A DNA stretch of 64,000 nt from Coenobita brevimanus (GCA_032717465.1 CM064666.1:22157232-22221231); one strand, 5' to 3'; counted from the stretch's first letter, positions 21,207 through 34,259 are shown. Numbers and translations: made by a program. Notes: a model not told the origin generated them from the letters alone.

Positions 21207-22345
21207 ATAAATAATGGCAGCATTTTTCAACTGCAACACAAACAATTTCAAACCATCATTAACCATAACCAAATACTTGTAAAAAAAAAAAAAACAGCAA
21301 CCTATAGGTTAGTGACTTTCCCACTATCCTCTCTTCCCCTCAGAGCGCTGTGTGGCACTATGGACTGGTGACACAGAGCTAGGGCTAGATCTGATGTGAA
21401 GTGGACTGAGAGACAGACAGACAGACAGACAGAGACAGAGACTGTATATAAGAATAGCTTAATGACAGCTGTAGGGTTTTAAGGCTAATAACCACTATCG
21501 ATTTAATATTAAGAGCAGATTCTGCCACCTCCACTTGACCTAATCAGTTCATTGTACCTTCATACCCTATCACTAATAAAAGTCTCGTCGAAATAAGTGG
21601 AGAGGGGTAGGAGATATCGTGCCCACACCCATATAACCTTAACCTTTGACCCTTGACCTTGCTGAGCTAATCAATTCATCGTCCCTTCATACTGCATCAC
21701 AAAAATTTGGTCAAAATTTGTCAAGGCGTTCAGATACCACGCCCACATGGACAAAAACTTAGTCGACCCCATATGACTTTGAATTCTGACTGCATGACGA
21801 AGGTGGCCTAATTAGTTCATCTCCTCATATTGCATCACTGATAAAAGTTTGATGGAAATCCGCACCCACGCATGCACGGACGGACAGAACAATCACTTAA
21901 TTCCTTCTTCACCACTGGTGGCCAGAGATAATGAGCTGGCATTCGAGGTGAGAATTGAACAATAAATTTCATTTGACAAGGGCGTTGTCCAATAAAAACT
22001 GAAAAAGGCCAAGTTACACTTTTTTATTTTTTCATCGCTACAGCCCATATGGGTGTTCCTGTATGCTGATAATGGTAAATATCTCTCTCTCCAACCGGTT
22101 TCAAGTTAAAGCCCTCTGAAAATCCGCGTCCTTTTTTTTTTTTTTTTACTCTGGGTCACTCAATTACCTACAAACTCTAATCACTCCCTTTTGGGACCAG
22201 TGCCCACATATCCTGAAAATTTCATGTAATTTCATTCAGCCTTTCTTCCGTAATGTTGCTAACAAACAGAGAAACAAAGAAATTTAAACTCGACCAAAAA
22301 CAATACCTCGCCGGACTTCGTTCAGGGCGAGGTAATAAATGCAAA
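21207..22345. repeat. dispersed-repeat region with (ACAG)n
   Basis: Contains (ACAG)n at 21,412-21,436. From about 21,590 to 21,900, phrases such as TGACCCTTGACCTTG, CATACTGCATCAC and AAATTTGGTCAAAATTTGTC repeat approximately. At 22,195-22,345 a block ends GGACTTCGTTCAGGGCGAGGTAATAAA, resembling the common GGCGGAGGTAATAAA repeat terminus. No genes. Confidence 0.5.
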
Positions 22346-22873
22346 GTTCTGAACACTGACAGTAAAATAGAAATAACCATGGCTTGGTAACGTAAATCAA
22401 ACAAATGACTGGGAAAAAAAAGTGAAATCATGGAAACTGTGTACAGGGGCTATAAAGAAAACCAACAAATTATTCTGTTTCTTTGGTAGAGCATTGGAAT
22501 ATACTCGTAAATCTAAAAATACTATCAACATTTCGTATTAATCACTAGTACGCCCACAGTTGCATTAAAAAACTGATAATCTTGAAAATGTACTACGAAT
22601 AATGACAAAAGTGATGCACAGACTGATAAATATTCCATAAAAGGATCAGTTGTCACTGACTGCTTTTCCTTTTTAAATGCAGACTACGAGGGGTTTTAAG
22701 TGTGCAAAATACACGAAGGCCATGATAATATGTCAGTTGAAAAATTCTTCTCATTAGAGTTGTTGTAAAAGACACAGAAAAAAGGGTCATGTTGTCGGCA
22801 GACAATTCCATTCCAGTGAAGCTAAGGTTTTCTCTTTCGGTAGACTTGTATAATACATTTGCGAAGTGAGTTA

Positions 22874-22876
<3 letters not shown>
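22346..22876. other. unassigned AT-rich region
   Basis: No coding or repeat structure recognised. Confidence 0.5.

Positions 22877-22956
<80 letters not shown>
22877..22956. repeat. (TA)n microsatellite
   Basis: About 80 bases of TA. A second array of about 35 bases lies at 23,090-23,124. Confidence 0.97.
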
Positions 22957-22958
<2 letters not shown>

Positions 22959-23085
22959 TACTTTTTGTGTGTGGTAAAAGTCTGGGAGATACAAAGCCTC
23001 ATCAGCATCGATACACATTGTGTTGATCTAATGTTACTTTCCCTCTCACGTTTAAGAAATGTAGAATATTATTTCCAGTCCTCCT

Positions 23086-23124
<39 letters not shown>

Positions 23125-23127
<3 letters not shown>

Positions 23128-23520
23128 CCTCTGTGGTACAGTGGTAGAGTGTGCGTCTCGCACGCTGGTGGGCGGTGGTTCGCCTCCCCGCCAGAGTTGT
23201 AAAAACTTTGGGAAGCGTTCACCAAGCCACTGACCACTTTGGCAGACACAAGGGGTGCTGTGGTTGAACCAGTGTCGCATACTAGTATGCCTGCACCCAG
23301 TCGGCTTAAGGCGGGCCGATTACACTTGGTTCACAGACTACACACACATCTAAAGCCACTACAACACTAAAGTCACACTCACAAGCACTTCTCACCCTAC
23401 ATAGTCTCTACCAGACAGCCTAAGCCACTAGGTAGATACATTGGCTGTATCGTCCTTGCTTCGGTAGGGATGGGCCGGTCCTGCGGTGGACCTCAACGGC
23501 TGATGTTCTATCTATCTATT
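23125..23520 (+). mobile_element. tRNA-derived SINE
   Basis: The head at 23,127-23,196 has the form of a tRNA gene. An A-box-like TGGTACAGTGGTAGA is followed by a B-box GGTTCGCCTCC at 23,177-23,187, and the acceptor-like ends CTCTG and CAGAG can pair. About 300 bases of unrelated body follow, ending in a (TCTA)n tail at 23,507-23,520. The B-box gives an internal RNA polymerase III promoter. It starts exactly at the end of an (AT)n array. A functional tRNA is unlikely because the stems are imperfect and the body is fused. Confidence 0.7.
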
Positions 23521-24664
23521 GCCAGACGCCCCAATCCCGTTTGGGTGGCCACAAACAAATCGCCTCCAAGTCGCCCTGTCCCCCGCCATTTCACTGCCCT
23601 GCTCCCAACTCACACACCCCTCTCTCATATACCTTCCCACCCCATCCCTTCATCTAATCCTCGGCCTCCCCCTCCCTCTTCCCCCCTCCACCTCACTCAC
23701 ATACACTCTCTTCCTCAGTCTTTCACCCTCCATCCTCTCTACATGGCCAAACCACCTCAGTGTGTTCCTCATAACACTTCCTATCACATCCACATCAACA
23801 CCACAACGCTCCTTTATATCCGCATTCGTCAGCCTGTCTCTCCATGTGACTCCACAGGCTCCTCTTAAATAACTCATTTCCACTGCTCTCACTCTTGACT
23901 TGTGTCCTTCCAACAATGTTCAAGCTTCACTTCCGTACATTAGAATTGGTATCACAATACTGTCATGTAGTAACTTTTTCACTTCCATGCTCACTTCCCT
24001 GTTTCTTACCACTGCTTTCAAAGAACCAGCAACCTTTCTTCCCTGCTGTACTCTTTCAAGCACTTCACCCTCCAAACCTCCACCCTTACTCATCACACTA
24101 CCCAAGTACTTAAACGTACTCACATTTTCCAATTCCTCACCATCCAACCTCGCTATACATTCACTGACTTCACCTCTCTCAAAGACCATCACTTTACTCT
24201 TCCCTACATTCACCTTTAGATTCCGTTTCTTACACACTCTCTCAAACTCATCCACCAAGCCTTACAGCTCCCCTTTGTCTTCACTCAACAACACAGTATC
24301 ATCTGCAAACAACAGTACAGGGAGTTTCCAAACACTATCCTTTCTCACCAGGGCCACTCCAACATCGACTACCCTACCTTGTACCTCTTTTATTACCCCA
24401 TTCATGTACAGATTGAACAACCATGGAGACATGACACATCCCTGTTTCAAACCAACTTTCAAAGAGAAAAATTCACTTAGTTCACCATCCACACGTACTG
24501 CAGCCTTCGCACCATCGTACATACTCTTCACACCATTCAACAACTTCCCATCTACTCCATATATTCTTAACACTTTCCACAATCCTTGTCTATCCACCCT
24601 GTCATATGCTTTCTCCAAATCCATGAAAGCCGCATACAACTTCTTTCCCTTCTCTAGAAACTGA
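23521..24664 (-). mobile_element. RTE-like LINE fragment C
   Basis: This is a 3' piece of an RTE-like element. The 5' end is cut at the (AT)n array at 24,665 and the 3' end meets the SINE tail. RT segments in order on the minus strand: AAFMDLEKAYDRVDRQ, LKQGCVMSPWLFNLYMNGV, the catalytic LLFADDTVLL, KLRVNVGKSKV-like, NVSTFKYLGSVMS, ILMYGSEA, then TLRWFGHVERM and RGRPRIR near the C-terminus. It uses FADD in place of YADD, which is normal in this group. Frame breaks lie at about 24,260 and 23,918. Confidence 0.8.

Positions 24665-24755
<91 letters not shown>
24665..24755. repeat. (AT)n microsatellite
   Basis: About 90 bases of AT adjoining the truncated 5' end of LINE fragment C. Confidence 0.97.
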
Positions 24756-24761
<6 letters not shown>

Positions 24762-25130
24762 CACGAATAAAAATCCCAAATACAGATAAAACTGGTAAGT
24801 AGGCCGCACTGGGTAGCATCATTACCTAATGATAATTTTCCTTGTGCACCAGAGCATTATTCTTGTCAGCTAAGAACGCACTCAGGTACTTCTCGAATAC
24901 AGATTTTTATAATATTGATATATGAAAATTCAATTGCACGTTACATACAGAAAGAAATTAAAAGCCATAAAACACCAAGACTACTCTTACGGACTAGGGT
25001 TGAAACCAGTAAAATCACAGAATAATGAATAACTCCCATCTAAAGCCAACAAAACGAGAATTACCATATTACTTGGATATCGGAGAGAAGGAAGGAAGGA
25101 AGGAATAATGAAAAAAAAAATAGCACCAAG
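24756..25130. other. unassigned region
   Basis: AT-rich, with GGAAGGAAGGAAGGAA at about 25,090. Nothing else recognised. Confidence 0.4.
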
Positions 25131-25490
25131 CCAAAATATGGCTATATAGCTCTATGGTAGAAGGGAGAGGGGTAGCTAATTATATCGTGAGACATGAAGT
25201 GCAGTAAGGAAAGTTATAATACTAGAAATAGAAACAGTAGGAGAGTCACCTTGGAAATCAGTAAGTTGTGGAGGGCGACGGAGTGAGGAAAGGAAGGGGA
25301 ACGCTACAAGACGTTGTTGGAATGTAGACGGGCAATCAAGAAAATGATGACGGATAGTAGTAGGGCAGTCACAGTGTGAGCAGGTGCGCAAAGGATCATG
25401 GCTCATCAAATGTCCATGAGTTAGGCGGGTATGACCTAAGCGAGGACAAGCAAGGATGTTTCCCATTCAGCGATTAGGGTGGGGTGATGT
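25131..25490 (-). pseudogene. I/R1-group LINE C-terminal fragment
   Basis: The minus-strand frame from 25,466 to 25,176 contains ACPRLGHTRLTHGHLM, then CSHCDCPTTIRHHFLDCP, the zinc-binding CxxC...H...C block that follows RNase H in I-type and related LINEs. About 45 bases of 3' sequence follow before a short T-run. RT and RNase H themselves are missing. Confidence 0.7.
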
Positions 25491-25564
25491 GTGCCAGGGA
25501 AAAACAAATGTGTGCCGAGAGACGTATGATAAAAACAATTGATGTGGTTTTGCCATTCAAATTC

Positions 25565-26260
25565 CAATGAATTCGACAAAGTAAAATATCATCCCATTTA
25601 TGTGATAAGAAACTGATGAATATTTAGATCAGGTTCATATAAGTCCGCATATATCTCGCACAAGACAGATACGAGAAAAATAATAGCTTGAAGGAGAATG
25701 ACCACGAACATTTTCAATTTTCGCCTTGGGAATGTTTTAGTTATAAATTTTGGAAACTTGTGACATTAGTTCTTTTTTTTATTCAACCTAGATGAAGCTT
25801 CACAGATCAAAAATAGTTTCTGACTTAATACAACTGCATGTAACAGCTTAAGGAGTAATTCAAAACAATTCCACAGTAGTGATACATTAAAACAGTCATT
25901 TAGAGGGGAAACGGTATATGTACTACTTCAACACATGAGCCGTAAATTGGTCGGGTAACCAATCCAGTTATTGGTAAAATTTAGGAAAATTTTCAGGCGA
26001 TGATACATTGCGAAGCAAAAATCATTCAATACCTTATAGTTGGTAAGGAGAGGTGAGGTAACATATATCAAGAAATCAATTCACATTTCAATGACCTGGG
26101 ATTAAGGAGGAAATTTCTCAATAAATTTCGTTTGAAAATGATGTTGAAAAATTTCGTAAATACAGAGTTAAAAGGGGCTCTATCTGTATTGATACCTTCA
26201 GGTTATCAAATGGTCTATTAATCCTCTTGATAAAATAAAAATAAAAATCATTTTTTTTTA
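25565..26260. repeat. paralogous noncoding block, copy 1
   Basis: Collinear with 29,615-30,300 in direct orientation. Shared landmarks are AATGAATTCGACAAAGTA, CCTTGGGAATGTTTT, GAGAGGTGA, ACATATATCAAGAAATC and a terminal T/A-rich run. It is clearly diverged. No coding frame. Confidence 0.75.
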
Positions 26261-26479
26261 GGGTAGTTTTAGACTATTAGGCACATTTCCTAAAGTCACT
26301 ACCAGCCGTGATAACTCGTAAAATAACTTTTGAATAGGTGTTGACTTTGAGATAAAATTGAATTCAAGATGAATCATTCCAGTACTAAAATAAAACCGAT
26401 AAACATTTATAATTTGCCAACTCAAGTCCATAGATAACTTGTGCGTGAAAATTACAAAAAAAGTAGCTTGCACACATTC

Positions 26480-29020
26480 TATCCATTTCTTCTTTCTCTG
26501 AAATCTCCATTTTAGGAGATTTCATTGTTCACCACCACCTTTGGCTCTCCTCTCCTTTCACTGATTCACCTGGTGAACAAGCCTACATATTTTCTATCCT
26601 TAATGACCTACAGCAGCTTGTACAGCACCCTACCCGTATCCCTGCCCCTCTTGGAGAGAGCTCCAACATACCTGTCCTCTTCCTTACAACTAATCCTTCT
26701 GGTTACACTGTTAATCTTTTCTCTCCGTTGGGCTTCTCCAGTCACAACCTTATTACCTTAACTTGTCCTATCACTCCGGTACGGCCTGTGGACCCTCCAA
26801 AGAAACGTCCTTTGTGGCATTTTGGAGCTGCGGATTGGGAGGCCCTCAGGCAGTACTTCTTTGATTTTCCCTGGAATGATTATTGCTTCCATGGCCGGAA
26901 GCCGTCTGAGTGTGCCTTGGTCATTACGGAGGTTATTCTCTTGGGCATGGAAGCATACATTCCTTTCTCATATCCTTGTCTAATGCAAGAAAGCCTTGGT
27001 TTAATCATGCTTGTTCTAATGTTGTCCGCAACAAGGAGAGGGTCTATAAAAGGTACCGGAGCCAACCCACCCCTGAATCACATTATCTGTACGTTTCTGC
27101 CCGAAATCGTGCTAAGTCTGTTCTTGGCTCTGCTAAAAGTAATTTCATCCGTACTAAATGCTCTCAACTCTCCATCTCGAATTCTTCCTGCTCCTTCTGG
27201 CACCTTGCCAAAAACCTTTCCAACAACGTTACCTCATCATCCTTCCCTCCTCTTTTCTGTTATGATGGCTCTGTGATTATTTCTTCTACTGATAAAGCAG
27301 ATCTCTTCGCTCAGACTTTCTCCTCCAATTCCACCTTAGACGATTGTGGTGTTGTTCCTCCATCATTTCCCCCCTCTGACTTCCTCATGGCTGACATTAA
27401 AATTTCTTCAGCTGATGTATTTTCTGCCATCGCAGGCCTCAGTACTAACAAGGCATATGGGCCTGATGGAGTCCCTCCTGTTGTTCTCAAGAACTGTGCT
27501 TCTGTGCTTACACTCTGCCTAGACAAACTCTTTCGCCTTTGTCTATCAACTTGTACATTTCCTTCTTGCTGGAAGTTTGCTCTCATTCAGCCAGTCCCAA
27601 AGAAGGGTGACCATTCCCAACCCTCTAACTTTCGTCCAGTTGCTTTAACATCCTGTATCTCGAAAGTTTTTGAGTCAATTCTCAATAGAAAAATTTTAAA
27701 GCATCTTTCTTATCACAACCTTCTTCCTGATTGTCAGTTTGGGTTTCGTCAGGGACGCTCCACTGGCGATCTTCTCACCTACCTTTCAGACTCCTTGTCA
27801 TCCTACTTTCGGGACTTTGGCGAAAGCTTTGCCATTGCACTTGACATCTCAAAGGCTTTCGATCGAGTCTGGTATAAATCTTTAATATCCAAACTGTTCT
27901 CTTATGGTTTCTATCCTTCAATCTGTGCCTTCATCCATAGCTTCCTTTCTGGTCATTGTATAGCCGCTGTTGTAGACGGCCGTCGTTCTTCTCCTAGATC
28001 TATCAACAGTGGTGTTCCTCGGGGCTCTGTCCTATCACCAACTTTCTTCCTTTTATTCATCAATGACCTCCTAAACTGTACATCTAACCCTATCCACTCT
28101 TCACCTCTCCATTCGGTTCCCGCAACGTCCATCTCAGCAGTTATTTCAGCAAACAAGGGATGAGGCTATGGCACACCTAATGTCTGACTTGGCTCGTATC
28201 TCTGACCTGGGTAAAAATAATCTTGTTGTTTTTAATGCATCAAAGACAGTTTTTACACCTACCAACCTGACAAAATCTTCCACAGATGTACCCACTAATG
28301 TTTAATCAGCTTAATCCTGCATCATCCTTGAACATCTCTGGGGTTTCATACACTCGGGACGTATCTTGGAAAGATCATATTACATCTCTTGTATAATCTG
28401 CTTCCAAGAGATTAGTTGTGCTAAGCCGACTCCGTTCCTTCTTTACTCTTGCACAATTGTTGACTCTATACACGGGTTTTATCCGCCCCTGTGTGGAGTA
28501 CAACTTGTATGTGTGGGGAGGTTCCCCACATACAGCTCTTCTCAATAGGGTGGAGTCAAAGGCTTTTCGTCTCATTAACTTTCCTCCTCTTACTGGCTCC
28601 CTTCAACCTCTGTCTCTTCGCCGCATTTTTGCATCTTTATCTCTTTTCTATCGCTGCTTCAATAGTCACTGCTCCTCTGAACTGTCTGCTTGCATCCCTC
28701 CACCTCTACAATGGGCGCATAGCACCCGTCTAGCAGCAAACTCTCATCCCTTTTCTGTCCAGCTCTCTAATGCAAGAGTTAACCGTTACACCGAGTCCTT
28801 CATTTATGCAACAGGTCAACTCTGGAACTGTCTCCCTCTGTCTGTATTTCCTGCTTCCTATGATCTCCAGTCTTTCAATCGCAGTGTTTCCAGGCATCTC
28901 GAAATGATTGGATCTTGAATATGACTCTCTCTTGTATTTTGTTTTTCTCTTGGAAGGAAAAGTTATTGCGGGCTCGTAGCCTTTGATTCCTTCTTCATAG
29001 CATTAAAAAAACAAAAAGAA
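26480..29020 (+). mobile_element. Jockey/I-group LINE, 5'-truncated copy B
   Basis: Same family as copy A. It begins inside the endonuclease domain (ILGDF near 26,510, and SSHNLI near 26,735 where SDH is usual) and ends in an A-rich tail at 29,004-29,020. Confidence 0.85.
26525..28918 (+). pseudogene. LINE copy B ORF2 (endonuclease remnant, RT), YADD deleted
   Basis: Coding passes through at least four frame segments: 26,525-26,761, 26,728-27,000, 26,910-28,163 and 28,418-28,918. RT blocks YGPDGVPP, FALIQPVPKKGD, QFGFRQGRSTGD and ALDISKAFDRVW are present. Alignment with copy A shows a 20-bp deletion at 28,099/28,100 that removes the catalytic YADD and shifts the frame. The C-terminal CVEYNLYVWGG ... 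RLINFPPL region remains open for 166 codons. It cannot encode an active RT. Confidence 0.85.
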
Positions 29021-29614
29021 GATGCATTGTCATGAACCATTAAAAACACCACCTTGGGAATCCTTCGATTGATAATTTTGAAGCCAGGATCTGTATTATT
29101 ATTTTTTTTTAATGAAATGTTGTCACTTGAAGAGGAATATGAATAATGCAGAGTCTTCACTCGTTGCTTCTAAAAGTAACCGCTTCAAGATCTGTTGAAG
29201 ACCATTCCACTGGACTGATGCTAGAAATTGCGTTCTATGGCGGAAAAGCGAAATACGTTACTTCTTAAAATGCGTTCTCAGTTTTTTAATACACCTGATT
29301 GAAAAAATTCGGGAGATCTTTCTGTGGATTAAAAAAAAAGAGCACTTTTTTTTTTAACTACCTCCTATAAATCGCTTCACGAGTGAAACGAGCTCGCATT
29401 TGTGGTGAACATTGCGGGATAATTTACTTTTCAAAGAGTGGCATCAACAAAGGGTAATATGTATTGGTAGGAGGTATTTTACTTTTAAATAAATTACTAG
29501 CTCTATAAAACAGCATCTTGAGTCTGAATCAGACTGAAAAAGAAATGAATTTTCGCACAATATATTTTAGACCATGATAACTCTCATAAAAGCAATGTAA
29601 AATATTCGATATTC
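29021..29614. other. unassigned AT-rich region in left arm
   Basis: No gene recognised. It is duplicated in inverted form at about 61,250-61,837. Confidence 0.5.
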
Positions 29615-30300
29615 AGACTCAAATGAATTCGACAAAGTACAAACTCTATTCCTCTTCTGAGATATGAAACTGATAAGTATTTAGACAAGGTTCCTGAAGT
29701 CAGCCGATATCTCGTGCATGACATACAAAAAAATAGCTGCATGAAGAAAGACTTCCATTATTGGTTTCAAATGTTGCCTTGGGAATGTTTTGATTTTCAA
29801 GGGCTATTTTTTTTTTTTTAATCAACAGAGCTGTCACTTGAAGGATTAAGAAATATTTCCAGGAAGGAACATGTATCGATTGGAAATAACCGTTGAAAGA
29901 GTAATATATTTCGACAAATACGATGCTTGAATTCGCGCCATTTAGAGCAAAAATGCCAAATACAAAACGTCTTCAATTTTCATAATTCGTTAGGAAACAC
30001 CCCCCCCCCCTTTTTTTTTTTTTTTTCATATTCAGAATATATTCCAGAGGAAAAAATGTGAAAAATAAATTTAAAAGTTTCTGCTATGAGGAGAGGTGAT
30101 GCAACATATATCAAGAAATCGATTTGTACTTTAAATGAGATGGCATATTAGGTGGACATTGCCCAAAACTTTGAAAAGGATGTCGTCGAAAAAAATTATA
30201 AATGCAGAATAAAAAGGAATTTTGTTTTCACTCCTATATCTATGATTATAAAATGACATCAACCCTTTCGATTAAATGAAAAAGAAAAAAAAATATTTTC
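29615..30300. repeat. paralogous noncoding block, copy 2
   Basis: Direct-orientation partner of 25,565-26,260, about 4.05 kb away. Its near-identical inverted copy in the right arm is at about 60,560-61,250. Confidence 0.75.
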
Positions 30301-30303
30301 CCT

Positions 30304-31277
30304 CCTATCAAGGGGCTCCACCCCCGGGCAGATGTGGGGGGGAGGGGACAGTTTGGCAGCACTAGGGGGTTGTACTACCACTCTGCGGCCAGATTGTGTT
30401 AGGCAGAATTCTGCCACCGTATTACCTGCGTTTCGTAAAAGGTGACTAAAAGGGACGGGGTGAGGGGACTAGGGACCTTTTTAGTTCCTACAATAAGACG
30501 GGGCATTGATGAGTTATCTCCGAACCCTGAAGATTGGTTCTATGAACGTGCGTGTATGTAGTACGACTGAGCCTTAAAGGGTGGAGATTAGGAGAATGTC
30601 AGAATAAAGTTGGATGTGTTAGCTTTGAGTGAAACAAAGATGAAAGGGAAAGGTGAATCTAAGTTTGGAAGTGTTACCGTAAGGATGTCAGGTGTTGATT
30701 GAGGAACAGAAAGAGACTGAGTGGCCTTGTTAGTGAGCCCGGAAGTCCAACAATGTGACTGAATGGAAGGAGGGGTCATCGAGACTGATGTGGTTGAAAT
30801 CGAAATTAGGACGTGAGTTATGGGTATTTGTAGTGCATATGGGCCTGGTAGTGGAAGTGATGAAGAAAAGAGGCAGTCTCTCTGGAATGGTGTCGATGAG
30901 TATCTCCAGAGTTTTGAAGCAAATATGAATGTGGTAATGATGGGAAATCTGAATGCTGGAGTTGGAAATGTAGCAGTTGCATTGGTATGCATGGTGTTCC
31001 TGGAAGAAATGATAATCGGGAAAGAATGATAGCGATGTGTTGAAAATGAGGTTTGAGAAGATACATGGGTGACAGGATGGTAGAAGGGTTGTTGATAGAG
31101 TATTGGCGGACTACTTGATTTTCCAGGAATGTAAAGATTGTTATATGTGAGTTTTGAGAGGGTAGGGTGGAGGTATGTCTCACCACTACTTGGTGGAGGG
31201 AAAGTTGGGAGAAGGTGTGAGGTGGGTGAGAACTAGGAGAATTGGGTATGGCAGGGTTTTGAGAGTGAGTTGGATAA
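30304..31277 (+). mobile_element. RTE-like LINE (host element), 5' part with endonuclease
   Basis: After a G-rich 5' region, decayed frames give LDVLALSETKMKGKG, FVSAYGPGSGSDEEKR and VVMMGNLNAGVG, which are the ETK, YGP and GDFNA-like blocks of an AP-type endonuclease. Several stops are present. The element is interrupted at 31,277 by the CR1-like LINE and resumes at about 36,661. Confidence 0.75.
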
Positions 31278-31396
31278 AAGTTCAAAGTTCAAAGTTCAAA
31301 TACTTTATTTCCATAAAATATGGTTATTCTTACAAATCGGTATACAAAGTCACAGACAAAAATAGTCATGTCATATTCGATACATGATAATATCAA

Positions 31397-34259
31397 CTAC
31401 AAATCGCTTAAAATTAACTCCCTAAGTTTAGATTTGAAAACATGTATGCTTCCGGAATGAGTGATGTCAGTAGGTAAATTATTCCACAGTTTGGGTCCTA
31501 GTATGGTGATGGCTCTGGCTCCAGAGTTTGTTCTGGCTCTAGGCACAAAAAGGTTATTTCGCTGTCTTGTTGTACTGGCTGTGTTTTCAGTGACAGTGGA
31601 CAACTTTAGATACCACTCCGGATAAAAACCATTGACAGCCATATAAACAGTGGTACATCTGTCAAAAATATGTTTATCTTTAATCTTTAACCACTTTAAT
31701 TCCTTTATGATGGGGGTTACATGGTCATACTTTCTTGCTCCCCCGATAGCTATTTTAGCTGCAAAATTTTGTAATTTCTGAACTTGGTGAAGTAAGGTAT
31801 CATTTGTCGTACCCCATATACCTATACAGTAATTTATTATGCTAAGAGCTAGAGACTGTACAACAATTTTTCGAGCTGACTTATCAAAGTTTTCACATAT
31901 TTGATTTATGAACATAAGTGTTCCCATGACTTTCTTATTTAATTCAATAATATGCACATCAAAAAGCATATATCTGTCGATATAGACACCTAGACTTTTT
32001 ACACAAAGTGCTCGGGTAAATGTGCTCACCAGAACAATTTATGACAGTGTTAGGAGGAATATGTGATAGAAATCGTCTATTACCTATGAAGATACATTGT
32101 GTTTTTCTTGAATTTAGCATAAGTCCATTTCTAAGAAAATAATGTTTTGCAATCCGTAAGGTTCCTTCTGTTTTGGAGATAAGAGCCTCGAGATTATTTA
32201 TAGTGTCAGCATGGAGAAATTGGGTATCATCAGCATATTGCACCAAAGAACATCCATTTATACTCTCAGCAAGGTCATTAACATAGATGGTAAACAAGAC
32301 AGGACCAAGGATTGAGCCTTGAGGGACCCCGTAAGCTACATTCAATTTATCAGATATAGTGTTGCTCAGGCGGACAGATTGAGTCCTATTTTCTAGGTAA
32401 CTTTTGAACCAGAAGCAGTCAATATTAAGCTTAGCACATTTACTTAAAAGAATGTCGTGACAAATACTATCGAAAGCTTTGGAGAGGTCACACAAGGTTA
32501 ACAGTGTAACTTGCTTAGAGTCCATGTTATTATATATTTTATCTGTTATGACAGTAAGAGCGGTCTCGGTGGATAATCTAGGACGAAATCCATGTTGGGT
32601 ATTAGACAGTGATTTGTTAGATTCCAAGAAGTGTATGAGCTGATTGGTAACAACCTTTTCGAGTATTTTAGAGACAATGGGCCATAGTGAGATTGGTCTG
32701 TAATTGCTTACATCATTTACATCACCACTTTTATAGAGAGGAAGTACCAATGCATGTTTCCAGGCTGTAGGAAAAATGCCTGTTGCGACAGAAGTATTGA
32801 TAATACAGGTTAAGTAAAAAGCTATAACACAGAGTGCGTCCTTAACAAATCTCAGTGAAATGCCATCCGAGCCCACAGAACGAGTCTCATTTAAGCCTTT
32901 TATCGTAAGAATGATAGTGTCGGTATCTACAGGATGAGGTCTAAAAAGATTACATTCACTTGAGATTATATTTGGAGAATTGATAGAACCTGACACGTTT
33001 TCACCATGGAGGACTTCTTGTGTTCGTTCATACGTCTTCTTACCGACATTTGCAAAATGATAATTGAATTCGTCAGCTTTATTTTTATTATCACAGTTGT
33101 AACCGTCCGAGTTACTTTTACAGTTTGGGATAATTTCTCTTATTATTTTCCACGTCGCTGAAGTGCTTCCTCTGCTATTACATAACCGACTGCGATAGTA
33201 GTCTGCTTTCCCCTCTGTAATGAGAGCTTTAACAAGCTTCTTTTCTTGTTTATATTGTTCGTAGAGAGCTATATTATGTCGATCAGATTTAAGTTTTTTA
33301 TGAGTATCATTTCTAATGCTCATAGCTTGCCGTATACAATCGTTCATCCATGGTGCTAACGGTCTTTTAATCTCCTTAGTTACAAAAGGAGCACAGGCAT
33401 TTAAACAATTGACAAAAGTATCAGCAAAAATATTCACTTGTGTGTTTACATCATCAGTTTTCAAAATCTTATCAAAATCGTCTGTGCTCTGTAGAAGCCT
33501 AAGACAAAAGTCGTCTTTGTGGTAGTTCCCAAGGTGACGAAAAGTTCGAACAACGGGCGGTCTCTTAGGTTTACTAATATCTACTGAGATGCTAATAAGA
33601 TCATGATCTGCAATTACTTGGGGAATAACATCATAACTGTTTATGACACCAGGTTTGTTAGTGATTACAAGATCCAGCAATGTTGCAGACGTAGGTGTGA
33701 CTCTAGTAGGTTTATCTATTATCTGAGTTAATTTATTATTCTTTAAGATCTTTTTAAGTTTGTTATCATTAGCAAATTGATTATCATTGAAGTCACCAAG
33801 AACAAAAAATGTTTTATTTCGCATACAAATTGATCTAAATGTATCCTGTATATAATCAAAAGTGGCAACTGGAGCTTTAGGGTGTCGGTACATGCATCCG
33901 ACAATAATGGCTGGCAATTTGCGACACTGTACCGTTACCCAGACATCTTCAATGCCTGGTTGCTTAGGGACATTTAATTCTATGACATTGGCTGATAAGA
34001 CATCCTTGATATAAATGCATACGCCACCTCCACGGCCACTGTCACATCGTAATATCTTATACTCTGGTATATTAACAAAATCACTCGGGGTAATGGGAAC
34101 AAGCCATGATTCACTAACACATAGGATGTCAATAGTTCTGTCTTTCAATAACAATATTATTTCATCCAAATTACACTGTAATGATCGAGCATTAATATGT
34201 TCAATAGTTAAAAAATATCCTTTAGTGTTTACATCGGCAAGTGCTTCTTCGCCAACCCC
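31397..34259 (-). pseudogene. CR1-like ORF2: endonuclease and reverse transcriptase
   Basis: The frame directly follows the ORF1 TAG in the same register. Endonuclease blocks are HINARSL, DILCVSESWL, GDFNDN and ADHDLI. RT blocks are VGSDGIS, NYRPISL, QHGFRPRLSTETA, LCDLSKAFDSI, YGVPQGSILGP and the catalytic VQYADDT near 32,230. The frame is open from 34,259 to 31,959. A shift near 31,999 passes coding to the C-terminal frame that ends at 31,397, and the same shift is present in the right-arm copy. There is no ATG between the ORF1 TAG and the endonuclease catalytic Glu. Confidence 0.85.

Noticed and set aside
23127..23196. Functional tRNA gene
   Set aside because: The A and B boxes are good, but the stems pair poorly and the sequence continues into a SINE body with a repeat tail.
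25131..25490. Host zinc-finger protein
   Set aside because: The CxxC...H...C block with its LGHTRLTHGHL lead is the post-RNase H region of LINEs.
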